DNA from: a virus
DNA length: 64,000 bases
Virus record (IMG/VR): IMGVR_UViG_3300036939_000034
Span: 1-64,000 of that record
Reading direction: 5' to 3' (one strand)
The notes below the pieces were generated by a model. It saw only the letters and a program-made list of their open reading frames with translations. It did not search any database and was not told the DNA's origin. The translations under genes and the position numbers were made by a program. Shown here one piece after another: positions 47,450 to 55,921 of this stretch (positions are counted from its first letter, which is position 1; every line of letters starts with the position of its first letter).

Positions 47450-48138
47450 TGGAGTTTCAAACATTCGTTGCTCAATTACGTCGCTTTAACCCTCAACTCA
47501 CTTCGACTCAAGCGAGGACAGTTTGGGAGGCGTTCCTTCCCTTCCCCCTCCAAGAAGCGATTGAGGAACAGATTGCTGTATTGAAAGCGCGATCGCTTAA
47601 CCTAAACGGCGACCCTTACGGCAGCGAATCACGCACCCGTTCTCAGGCTCAACACTGGGTAGCCTACCAGGGTTCAAGTTATCCCGATGGGGGTAACACT
47701 CCATTCCCAGGGGAAGATTTTAGTCAACTTAGGGAACTGGAGTTTCAGCACTTTGTTGAGGTTGAAGACCTACGGCGAGATTGGGAACGGGCACTGCTAC
47801 TGCACGAGCTAATTAAAGGACTGCTGGCGGGGTTCCGTCCGTGCCAAATCAAGGGAGTACGTGGGGCGCTGAGGTTGATGAGTGATGGGTTAATTAGTGC
47901 GCGTAGCGAGAACGAAACGGTGTATCGCTACAAGGCAACGTACCAAATTAGCTGCATTTGGAAGCCTGCGGACATTCCCCGATTAATTAGGGTTGACCCA
48001 GACGCCGGAGACACGTTCATTCCTGAAGGGCTTGAGGTGGGGGTATTCCGATCGCCTGTCGAGGAAGTAGGGGAACTTTCCAGTCCAAAGTTTGCTGAGT
48101 TAAGAGTAGGGGAGGAAAATGGCACTATTAGTCAATAA
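47449..48138 (+). CDS. gp37-like tail-terminator protein
   Basis: The protein has 229 residues. RDWERALLLHELIKGLLAGFRP, then LRLMSDGLISARSENETVYRYKATYQISC, resemble the Gp37 (DUF1834) tail-terminator family. It overlaps the sheath gene by 20 bases. It would cap the tail tube and sheath. Confidence 0.6.
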   Translation: MEFQTFVAQLRRFNPQLTSTQARTVWEAFLPFPLQEAIEEQIAVLKARSLNLNGDPYGSESRTRSQAQHWVAYQGSSYPDGGNTPFPGEDFSQLRELEFQHFVEVEDLRRDWERALLLHELIKGLLAGFRPCQIKGVRGALRLMSDGLISARSENETVYRYKATYQISCIWKPADIPRLIRVDPDAGDTFIPEGLEVGVFRSPVEEVGELSSPKFAELRVGEENGTISQ

Positions 48139-49633
48139 AGGTACGCCCGGATATGAGTTATTCGTTGACTCCGCCGGCCCGCAAATTCCAGTTGTCGCGG
48201 TCTACTCCCGTTGCTATCTGTTGGTTACGGCAACAGCGACTCTTGTTGACCCACTGGATTTTGCTGCCGTGGGTTCTATGGATGACTTTGTCAATTTATT
48301 TGGCTCATCCGAAGCCCTTATCCTTAATAGCGTTGAGAACTATTTAGAGAATTTCGATCAGGGGCTGTATGTGGCGCGAATTGTACCAGCGGCGATCGCA
48401 ACCGTCACGATTGGCACCCTAACCGCAGGCGCAACCTACACAATAACCATCAATGGAACCGCTATTCCCTTCGTACTTGACGCTACGCCAACAATGGCAG
48501 AAGCGGTTCTTGCCGCCATAACGGCTATCAACAACACCGAGGCAACTAACCTCGCCGTTGAAGCCGAGGCGAACCTGAACATGGACGGCACCCCCAATTA
48601 CACCACTGGTGTGTTTCGCCTACGCTCCAAAAATGGGCAAACCTTCACCGCCACTGGTAGCACCAATGTGACCGTGGGGGCTGTCACCACCCCTGCTACG
48701 CCTCAATACTGGGATTGGGTTGCTGCTTTTAAGGAAATTGCCAGACGATACGATGATGAAGCCTTGGGATTCCTCTGCGCCCCCCAGGCGTTTTACAACA
48801 CGCTCAACCAGTTTGAGCGCACCCAAATTGGCAACAGCATGGCGGAACACGCCCGCACACTCCGTTGGGTCGCTTTAATTGACCCCCATAAACCCAGTGT
48901 CATCGATCACCCGCGCAAAGCCAAAGTTGACGCCGCAGGCTATGTTGCGCCACAAGGTCACGCCTATTACTCCTATCCCTATTTCATCGATCGAGACTCT
49001 GATTTTGTTGCACCTTCAACGGCGATCGCATCCGTGGGACTGAAGCGTTACTTTGAACAAGGTATCCAAGAGCCTCCCTGCGGGCCTCGCTGTGTCCTTA
49101 ACGGAATTTCGGGTGTGGCGTACAAGCTCGACAAAGCCCAAAAGATTGACCTGGCTGAAGCTAGGGTCAACATCAATATTTTTGAGCGGGGGCGGGGGGC
49201 GATGCCCTACGACGACTTGACCCGCTCGACTAATTCCGCATTTGAAGCAATTAACGGGGTTGTAATTCTCAACAGCTTTGTGGAAACAGCGGAAAGAACT
49301 TTTCGAGCGTCTGACCTCGTCCACACCTCGGTAGATAGTCGCGGGAAGTTCTACCTCCAGGTTCAGTTACTGCTCACTGGAGTTTGTCAGCTCTTTTATG
49401 CTGCTGGTTGCCTGTATGGTATCCGCCCAGGGGATGCTTACCAGGTGGAATGCACAGCCGATATGCAAAACCCCACCAACTTGGAGCAACGCATCGTCCA
49501 AGCGCGGGTGTTCATAATCCCGGTGCCAACTGCTAGGAGGTTGCGGATCTATATTTATCGCGTAGCGATTGACCAGATGAATCAAGCGATCGCCATTGTC
49601 GGCGGAAGCACAAGAACACTTGCAGCCGCTTAA
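48119..49633 (+). CDS. contractile tail sheath protein
   Basis: The protein has 504 residues. GTPGYELFVDSAGPQIPVVAVYSRC...VGSMDDFVNLFGSSE is the typical sheath N-terminus. The C-terminal part has WRVALID-like LRWVALIDPHK, a conserved DRDSDFVAPSTAIA region and the IVQARVFIIPVPTARRL end strand. It forms the contracting outer layer of the tail and shows the phage is a myovirus. Confidence 0.85.
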   Translation: MALLVNKGTPGYELFVDSAGPQIPVVAVYSRCYLLVTATATLVDPLDFAAVGSMDDFVNLFGSSEALILNSVENYLENFDQGLYVARIVPAAIATVTIGTLTAGATYTITINGTAIPFVLDATPTMAEAVLAAITAINNTEATNLAVEAEANLNMDGTPNYTTGVFRLRSKNGQTFTATGSTNVTVGAVTTPATPQYWDWVAAFKEIARRYDDEALGFLCAPQAFYNTLNQFERTQIGNSMAEHARTLRWVALIDPHKPSVIDHPRKAKVDAAGYVAPQGHAYYSYPYFIDRDSDFVAPSTAIASVGLKRYFEQGIQEPPCGPRCVLNGISGVAYKLDKAQKIDLAEARVNINIFERGRGAMPYDDLTRSTNSAFEAINGVVILNSFVETAERTFRASDLVHTSVDSRGKFYLQVQLLLTGVCQLFYAAGCLYGIRPGDAYQVECTADMQNPTNLEQRIVQARVFIIPVPTARRLRIYIYRVAIDQMNQAIAIVGGSTRTLAAA

Positions 49634-49645
49634 AGGAGGATAGCG

Positions 49646-50083
49646 ATGCCGACTAGTTACGATGCTGCGTCTGAATCAGAGTTTAGTGTTGCCCTGGGTG
49701 GGGACTTCGGGCAGTACTTCTTCACCAAGTTTTCTGGTGGAGAGCGATCGCGTGATTCATCGAAGTACCCCTTGCCTGACCGAAACCAGATGACCTCAAT
49801 CGTGGGCATGAGAAGTTATGGGGATATCACCCTAGAGGTGGAATACGTTCCCGAAGTTCACGACGACCTAGACGCCAAGCTTTCCCGGTGGTGTGGGGAG
49901 AACTTACTCGTGCAAGTGACTCCTCTGAAACGCTGTAACATCAATCTGGAGCAGCGCGGAAGAATCCGAGTCTACACGGGTTGCAAGCCCAAGTCTGAAA
50001 AGCCGTCAGACGTTGATCGGGCTGGCAATCGTCCGTCCACCTACAGAATTGATTTCACCGTGCAGGACATGGAATATGCCTAA
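49646..50083 (+). CDS. tail tube protein
   Basis: The protein has 145 residues. FSVALGGDFGQYFFTKFSGGE and MRSYGDITLEVEYVP, then RIDFTVQDMEYA at the end, match contractile-phage tube proteins. AAGGAGG precedes the ATG, and the gene follows the sheath gene as usual. Confidence 0.8.
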   Translation: MPTSYDAASESEFSVALGGDFGQYFFTKFSGGERSRDSSKYPLPDRNQMTSIVGMRSYGDITLEVEYVPEVHDDLDAKLSRWCGENLLVQVTPLKRCNINLEQRGRIRVYTGCKPKSEKPSDVDRAGNRPSTYRIDFTVQDMEYA

Positions 50084-50723
50084 GGTCGAGCTGCTGCCTG
50101 AGAACTCTAATTCCGCTACTCCCTCATCTGACAACGGAACTCCACCTGAGCAAGGTTTAGTCACCTTTGAATTCGATCTAGAAGACGGCGGAACAGCTTC
50201 TTTTAGAATGCCCTTGGTGCAGGACTTGATTGATATCGGGATTGCAACAGACAGGGAAGAGAACAACAAAATCGCTCGCACATTGAGTGAACTTTGCCTG
50301 CTCAACTGGAACGGCTCAAGGACTATTCCTGAACAGATTGACGGTGCTGACGACAGTGAGCGCCTGTTGATCTTCCTAGAGCTTCTCGCTCCCCTCGTAG
50401 AGGTGTTCGACCCAGGCAAGGAAAAGCCCTACATAGAACACGCCGATCGCTCACGGGAAATAATCCTTGCAAACGGACACTCTTTCACACTGCGACGGCT
50501 AACAGTTAAAGAAAACCTTGTCCTAGAAGACGGCAAAATTGCCAGCACAGAACGCGCTTGTCGAATCGCCTCCAGTGCCTGTATTAGATGGTGGAAGGAA
50601 CGCCCAATGATGCCTGGGGATTTGTACAGCCTGACGCTTGAAGACTACGGGAAGGTGTTCCAAACCCTCCGCTCCTTTCGTTACAAGCCAGCGGGTAAGG
50701 CTAGACGAAGAATCGTTTCTTGA
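50076..50723 (+). CDS. tail assembly chaperone, upstream product (gp41-like)
   Basis: ATG 50076 overlaps the tube stop. The product has 215 residues: VTFEFDLEDGGTASFRMPLVQDL, LILANGHSFTLRRLTVKENL-type middle, and an ending FRYKPAGKARRRIVS. It lies just before lysin and tape measure. A second open frame overlaps its end and probably extends it by frameshift. Confidence 0.65.
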   Translation: MPKVELLPENSNSATPSSDNGTPPEQGLVTFEFDLEDGGTASFRMPLVQDLIDIGIATDREENNKIARTLSELCLLNWNGSRTIPEQIDGADDSERLLIFLELLAPLVEVFDPGKEKPYIEHADRSREIILANGHSFTLRRLTVKENLVLEDGKIASTERACRIASSACIRWWKERPMMPGDLYSLTLEDYGKVFQTLRSFRYKPAGKARRRIVS

Positions 50724-50868
50724 AGCTGTCTACTGCATCAACGGCAACAGCTTTCAAGGATGGCAAGGATACGAGGAGATGAATTGCGATCGCTTCCTCC
50801 AGATGGTCGAAATTCACAACCGAGCAGTAAAGCGTCAACAACAGGAAATAGAGAGAGGTAATAGGTGA
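50638..50868 (+). CDS. tail assembly chaperone frameshift extension
   Basis: The first 20 codons are a shadow. From about 50700 the frame reads RLDEESFLEAVYCINGNSFQ...MNCDRFLQMVEIHNRAVKR, a helical T-type domain with no start of its own. It is in the +1 (equal to -2) frame relative to 50076..50723, as in phage Mu gp41/42, where a -2 shift is known. TCT-TGA at 50718-50723 with CTT-GAA in the new frame is one possible +1 site. Confidence 0.5.
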   Translation: MKTTGRCSKPSAPFVTSQRVRLDEESFLEAVYCINGNSFQGWQGYEEMNCDRFLQMVEIHNRAVKRQQQEIERGNR

Positions 50869-51662
50869 ACAACAAGGAAATCCAAGAACACCTGATCCGA
50901 TTAAGGCTTCTTGACCCAAAAGCCGATGGGGCGTGGGGGGCACAAAGCAAGCTGGCTCTATCAGTTTTTCAGAAGCTTGCTGGCTTGACTGTAGACGGTG
51001 TGGCTTCTCCTCCTACATTGAAGGCGTTAGAAGAGTTTCCTTCTCCTCAATTGAAGCTTGGAAACGATTTTGCCTCTCGCGTCATTCGCTACATGGTGAG
51101 CAAAAACTACTGGGTGCCAGTAGGGGAGGGGGCTTACACAATTGTCTACGTGGAGGGTTGTGAGCCGAACGGAGTAGTCAACGCCGACGAGCCTAACGAG
51201 TGGAACGATCGCAGAATCGTAATTGAAATCGAAGAACTCGTCCCCCGAATCGTCGGCAACTGGCAAGCGACCACAGAACCAGGCACCTACTACACGGAAA
51301 ATCCACTCAATCCTAGGGGATGTGCTCGTATCGCATTTGGACAGTACCAAGCCTGGATTCAGGGCTATCACGGACGGAGTCAATATCCAGCATTGGAGCA
51401 AGCAGCCCCCGTCAAGATTTTCAGGGATGGGAATGCCGACTATACCCGTACCGGGGATTACTTCGAGGAAGGGGTATTTGGAATCAACCAACACCACGGG
51501 TGGAATTGCCCGTTGGTGGAGGAAAATAGCGCTGGTTGCCTCGTGGGGCAATCAATTGCTGGACATCAAGACTTCATCAAGTTACTGAGGGGCGATCGCC
51601 GTTACCGGGCGAATCCCGGATATCTGTACTACACCGCCATCCTCGACGGCTCAAAACTCTAA
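50865..51662 (+). CDS. endolysin with peptidoglycan-binding domain
   Basis: The protein has 265 residues. Residues 1-60 (IQEHLIRLRLLDPKADGAWGAQSKLALSVFQK) are a PG_binding_1 domain. The C-terminal half has PLNPRGCARIAFGQYQAW, VFGINQHHGWN and SAGCLVGQSIAGHQDF, with the paired His and a Cys-containing motif suggestive of a wall hydrolase. It lies between chaperone and tape measure, so it could be tail-associated or the lysis enzyme. Confidence 0.65.
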   Translation: MNNKEIQEHLIRLRLLDPKADGAWGAQSKLALSVFQKLAGLTVDGVASPPTLKALEEFPSPQLKLGNDFASRVIRYMVSKNYWVPVGEGAYTIVYVEGCEPNGVVNADEPNEWNDRRIVIEIEELVPRIVGNWQATTEPGTYYTENPLNPRGCARIAFGQYQAWIQGYHGRSQYPALEQAAPVKIFRDGNADYTRTGDYFEEGVFGINQHHGWNCPLVEENSAGCLVGQSIAGHQDFIKLLRGDRRYRANPGYLYYTAILDGSKL

Positions 51663-54436
51663 TGGCGGTTGTTGACCTTGTTGTAAAACTGCGCGATCAA
51701 GCGACTGCTGGCATCAGAGGCATCGGCGGCGCTTTGTCTGGCTTGGGGAACTCTGCTGCTGGGGCAGCAACCCAAACCCAAGGACTAGCCGGAGCGCTAA
51801 CCCAGGGAATCCTGCAAGCTAACGCGATTCAGTTTGCGATCGGCAAGGCAACTCAGGCGATTGGCTTCATGAATTCAAAGTTTGATGAGGCTAAAAACTT
51901 GCAGCTTGCCAACGTTACGGCTGCAACTACCTTCAGTAGCCTGACGGGGCAAAGCTACGAAGAGGCGGCTAAGTTCATTGAAAATCTCAACAACCGCCTA
52001 GCCAAAAGCGCCGCGACACTACCCGGTGCCACGCAGGATTACAAGAACTTAGCGATCGCCATCCAAGATAATGTCCTAGAAGCCTTTAAAGACCCCGCAG
52101 GCAAGCTCAATCAAAAGGGCTTTGAAGATACCATTGCATCTATCTCCGAGTCGTTTGGTGCCCTGTCCGCAGCGTCAAACGTTGACACTGGAAACACTAC
52201 CCTAGGCTTGTCTAAAGCTCTGGGAGGTGCATCTACAGGGGAACTGCGGCAGATTCAATTCTTCGAGCAAAATGCGGTCATCCTGAACGAAATAGATAAG
52301 CGCCTGCAAGCGTTGGGTAAATCCGCCCTGAAGGACTTGGATATAAAAGACCGGGTGAAGTTAATTGAAGAAGTTGGCAAAAAATTCATCACCGAGGACT
52401 TCAAGAAAAACGCGGGACAAACAGCTGACGCCCTACTGCAAAGCTTCCAGTCCACACTATTCGACCCCAGCACAGGTGTATTCGGAGTGATGCGCGACCT
52501 CGACGTGAATACAGAGGGAGTGCAGAGTGCGTTCAGCTCATTCAATGAAGTCTTAAACCAAGTTATCGGGCCTCAGGGAGCCTTCACTTTATTAGGTGAG
52601 GTTCTTCAAGCGGCTGGGATAAATTTGCCTGACCCGATGGCGGTGCTTAAGAGTGGGTTAGACATCGTTATCGGAGGATTAAAGCAAATCAATGCCGGAC
52701 TTGCGGGGGCAAGAGATTTATTCAAGGGTGGGGCTGGCATTGGAGATTTTGACTTGAGGTTCTTAGCTGACGCCACAGCAAAATTCATTTTTTCAATTGG
52801 TACTGGGTTTGAAGGGATGCTGCGAAACGCAGGGAGCCAATCAGCTACTCTATTCAATTCAGGAGTAAGTATACTGTCTGAATCTTTGGCAGATCCTCTA
52901 GTTTTCTATAGGTTAGGCGATACGCTAGGTAACGTGCTGGGGAGAGCCTTTGGGGCGTTGTACAACTTCTTGGCACGGGTGGATTACGGTCAATTGCTCA
53001 TGGGAATTGGTCGAGCCGCGATCGCACTATTCGTCGGTCTGGCGGGTTTTGCCAATGGGGCAAATGAGGGTGTCTCCGTAGCTATGCAAGACGCTCTTGG
53101 GATGATGCTTTCGTCCTTGGGTGATAGCCTTAAATATTTAATCCTAAGTTTTACTGACCCCATTGGTGAGCAGTTTAATGCAATGGGAACCTCTCTAGGC
53201 AACTCGGCAAATTCGCTGATTAATGGGCTGAAAACAACAATAGGGGAAACAGTTAACCAGGCGGGAGCTGCCGCAAGTTCTTTTGGAAAGAGTGTATTAG
53301 AAGGAGCTGTTGAACTTGCCTCAGGTATTGGCAGCGCATTAAGTCAAGGATTCCAAAGTTACCTAGGATATCTTCAGCAACAGATTCCCGTCAGAATAGC
53401 GATGGGAACTCTAGCTGTATTAGGAACGTTAGCCCAAGTCACTGGACGAATCATAGATGCACTCGCGACCAATATAGGGCAAGTTGTAGAAGGATGGAAG
53501 AACGAAGCAACGGCTGCCACTACGCAGGCTTTTGATCGACTAACTAGCGATCTTTCCAATCTTTACGCGACCTATATAACCCCAGTCTCCAACAGCGCCA
53601 ACCAGGCAATGAACTCTGCGGGGGCAAGCATTCAGTCCGCGATTGTGGCGTACAACGGATTTATTGATAGTATGTCTGGGTCTGTTTATCTGGCTCTTGA
53701 AGCAGGTGCTGGGTTAGTCTCAGGGTTTGGGGCATCAATCAACGGATACCTCAACCAGGGATTATCACTCCTTAGAGGGGCGTGGGAGACTTACTCTAGC
53801 GGGGTTTCTGTACTAGGTATCGAAATCTCTGCTCAAATCCAACCCCCCATTGATTCGGCAATTAAGCTAGTCACTGATATCGCTAACGCCATTTCTGGGC
53901 TTGTCAATGCCGGAGCAAGAATGGTTCAAAGTGCCCAGAATGCGGTTAATTCTTTCAACCCAGTTCCCGCTATCCAGTCGAACATTGAATCAGCTGGACA
54001 AACAGCAGTAGGGGCAATCAACAACTTCTTTAGTGGGGCAAAGTTCTCCGGTCATGTTGCGGGGAATGCGGCAGGGGGCTTTTTGAGCGATTTGGCAGGA
54101 GCTGCCAGATCGGAAATGGCTGCCATGCCGTCAGGAGCAAAACTTCTCGTTGCAAACACAACAGAGCACATAATTCCCCAAGGAATGCTCGGCCCTCTAG
54201 TTAGTGCTACCGCTCCATCAGTTGCACCTCTCCCTAGGGTTAGCGATACCTTACCTAGAGTCGGGGATACGGCTTCCCCTAGGGCTAGCGCTCCCCCTCC
54301 TCCTCCTAGGGGTGGCGGAAGCATCTTTCACTTGCACTTCCCTAACGCAGGCGGCGACCCACAAGCGATCGCAGATGCGGTGATGGGAGCAATTCAGCAA
54401 AGCTTTGAGACAGAATTGAGCAACCAACTCTCTTAA
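51662..54436 (+). CDS. tail tape measure protein
   Basis: ATG 51662 overlaps the lysin stop (TAATG). The product has about 924 residues: coiled N-terminus (VVDLVVKLRDQATAGIRGIG), long Ala/Gly/Ser-rich helices, several hydrophobic stretches, and a Pro-rich tail near residue 860-900. It sets tail length and probably passes into the host membrane at ejection. Confidence 0.8.
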   Translation: MAVVDLVVKLRDQATAGIRGIGGALSGLGNSAAGAATQTQGLAGALTQGILQANAIQFAIGKATQAIGFMNSKFDEAKNLQLANVTAATTFSSLTGQSYEEAAKFIENLNNRLAKSAATLPGATQDYKNLAIAIQDNVLEAFKDPAGKLNQKGFEDTIASISESFGALSAASNVDTGNTTLGLSKALGGASTGELRQIQFFEQNAVILNEIDKRLQALGKSALKDLDIKDRVKLIEEVGKKFITEDFKKNAGQTADALLQSFQSTLFDPSTGVFGVMRDLDVNTEGVQSAFSSFNEVLNQVIGPQGAFTLLGEVLQAAGINLPDPMAVLKSGLDIVIGGLKQINAGLAGARDLFKGGAGIGDFDLRFLADATAKFIFSIGTGFEGMLRNAGSQSATLFNSGVSILSESLADPLVFYRLGDTLGNVLGRAFGALYNFLARVDYGQLLMGIGRAAIALFVGLAGFANGANEGVSVAMQDALGMMLSSLGDSLKYLILSFTDPIGEQFNAMGTSLGNSANSLINGLKTTIGETVNQAGAAASSFGKSVLEGAVELASGIGSALSQGFQSYLGYLQQQIPVRIAMGTLAVLGTLAQVTGRIIDALATNIGQVVEGWKNEATAATTQAFDRLTSDLSNLYATYITPVSNSANQAMNSAGASIQSAIVAYNGFIDSMSGSVYLALEAGAGLVSGFGASINGYLNQGLSLLRGAWETYSSGVSVLGIEISAQIQPPIDSAIKLVTDIANAISGLVNAGARMVQSAQNAVNSFNPVPAIQSNIESAGQTAVGAINNFFSGAKFSGHVAGNAAGGFLSDLAGAARSEMAAMPSGAKLLVANTTEHIIPQGMLGPLVSATAPSVAPLPRVSDTLPRVGDTASPRASAPPPPPRGGGSIFHLHFPNAGGDPQAIADAVMGAIQQSFETELSNQLS

Positions 54437-55371
54437 TGGACACCAATAGAACTCCCGCAAAGCCCAACCTCTCAACAGCCCCCCACCCCTACAACAACAG
54501 AGCGTGGGCAAAGCTAACTGATATCGCCTCTCCCGAAGGGAAGCCAGTGGAGGCGATTTTGCTGGAGTATGAGCCGGAAGGGAAAGAAGAAAAGCTAGCG
54601 TGGGGCTTTCTGATCAATCCTCAATCCCTCGATTTTGAAAACTCTGCCACCTACGGGGAAGTTGCTCCTCACGCCACAACAGTTACGAGTAGTCAGTACT
54701 CACACACCACCGGGCAGACCCTCACCACACCGGGGATGCAGTTCGCCCTGTGGTGTCACAAGAAGTCTTGCAAGGTTCTCTTGGATGGACTAAGAAAACT
54801 CTTGGAGGCTGACCCGCTCAATAACAAGTTTTCTCCCCCTTTACTACGGTTCTCCTGGGGTTCGTTCAATTTGGGACCACTATCGTTGGTGAAATACAGC
54901 TACAAAATTACTGCGATCGCAGGTGGTGAACCAACCGACGTTAGGGACTTGACGCTGACATTCAAGGAGCAGCCGCGCCCCCTAACCAAGGCAGAGCAGG
55001 AAAAGAGGGCAAGCGATCGCCTTAAGCAACAACAAGAAGCAGCAAAGCTCAGGGGGGAGCCAGCTCTAGAGTTGACCGACAGGCAAAAAACTGACGCCCT
55101 GACCCTTGCCGAGAAGTACTTGAAAGACAATGTGGCTCAGTGGTCAGCTGATGTGCAGGCGATCGTTAAAGGGGCTGACTTAAAGAAAAGCCTCGTGATT
55201 GACACCAAAACCGGAAACGTAACCCTGAACGGAAAGGAGAATAAGGCGATCGGCGTTATCCTGCAATACGTTGGCAATGACGCGATAGCGGGGGCAAAGT
55301 GTACTATTCCGGTAAAACAGGGGGGTAAGGCTCCCGATATTCCTGCCTCGAAAAAAGATCAGATGATGTAG
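54436..55371 (+). CDS. CIS-tube/LysM-like baseplate protein
   Basis: The protein has 311 residues. WGFLINPQSLDFENSATYGEVAPHATTVTSSQYSHTTGQTL and LLRFSWGSFNLGPLSLVKYSYKIT match the contractile injection system tube-initiator (CIS_tube/gp53-like) family. The C-terminal half is a charged helix and beta end. It would join the tube to the hub. Confidence 0.6.
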   Translation: MDTNRTPAKPNLSTAPHPYNNRAWAKLTDIASPEGKPVEAILLEYEPEGKEEKLAWGFLINPQSLDFENSATYGEVAPHATTVTSSQYSHTTGQTLTTPGMQFALWCHKKSCKVLLDGLRKLLEADPLNNKFSPPLLRFSWGSFNLGPLSLVKYSYKITAIAGGEPTDVRDLTLTFKEQPRPLTKAEQEKRASDRLKQQQEAAKLRGEPALELTDRQKTDALTLAEKYLKDNVAQWSADVQAIVKGADLKKSLVIDTKTGNVTLNGKENKAIGVILQYVGNDAIAGAKCTIPVKQGGKAPDIPASKKDQMM

Positions 55372-55389
55372 TTACTTTGTCCCTTCATG

Positions 55390-55404
55390 TGCGCGAATTG
55401 CGCA
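55390..55404. repeat. TGCGCG palindrome, copy 5 (intergenic)
   Basis: TGCGCGAATTGCGCA in the short gap between two baseplate genes. Confidence 0.5.
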
Positions 55405-55417
55405 GATTGTTTATGCC

Positions 55418-55885
55418 ATGCCTGACAACATCACCATAAAACCCGGAGACGCCCTCAACACGATCGCGGCCCGCGTATTTCCTGGCGAGGACGTGTCACG
55501 CTTCACTGAAATACTTGACCAAATCAACGACCCCGAAAAGGCAGTGCAAACTTTGTTGGGCGAACTGATAGAAGGGCAATCTTTAACGCTCCCTTCTGTT
55601 GAACAGATTGAGAGTTTTGCCGAACCCGTATTGCAGGAAGTTGCCAATTCCTTGGGTGGGGCTAAAGGATTCCTGGGGCAACTGGAGGGAACCATCACCG
55701 ACATCAGCCAGAAACTGCCGCCAGAGCTTCAAGGCTACTCCAAGGAAGCCCTAAGATTGATTGGTGAGGCTAATGGGGTACTCGGAAAAGTTGAAGGCGT
55801 CCTGGGTCAAGCTAAGGAGAAACTCAGGGATTACAAGGGACAGGCGACCAATTTGATCGGGTGGCTTCTGTCTGGGAAGTCTTAA
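55418..55885 (+). CDS. LysM-like baseplate protein
   Basis: The protein has 155 residues. NITIKPGDALNTIAARVFPGED...LIEGQSLTLPS is a LysM-like start, as in gpX/gp53 baseplate proteins; the rest is helical. It would bind the wall or connect tube and hub. Confidence 0.6.
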   Translation: MPDNITIKPGDALNTIAARVFPGEDVSRFTEILDQINDPEKAVQTLLGELIEGQSLTLPSVEQIESFAEPVLQEVANSLGGAKGFLGQLEGTITDISQKLPPELQGYSKEALRLIGEANGVLGKVEGVLGQAKEKLRDYKGQATNLIGWLLSGKS

Positions 55886-55921
55886 CTAATTGTTTTTGGC
55901 AAAGAACGCGATCGCATAAGT

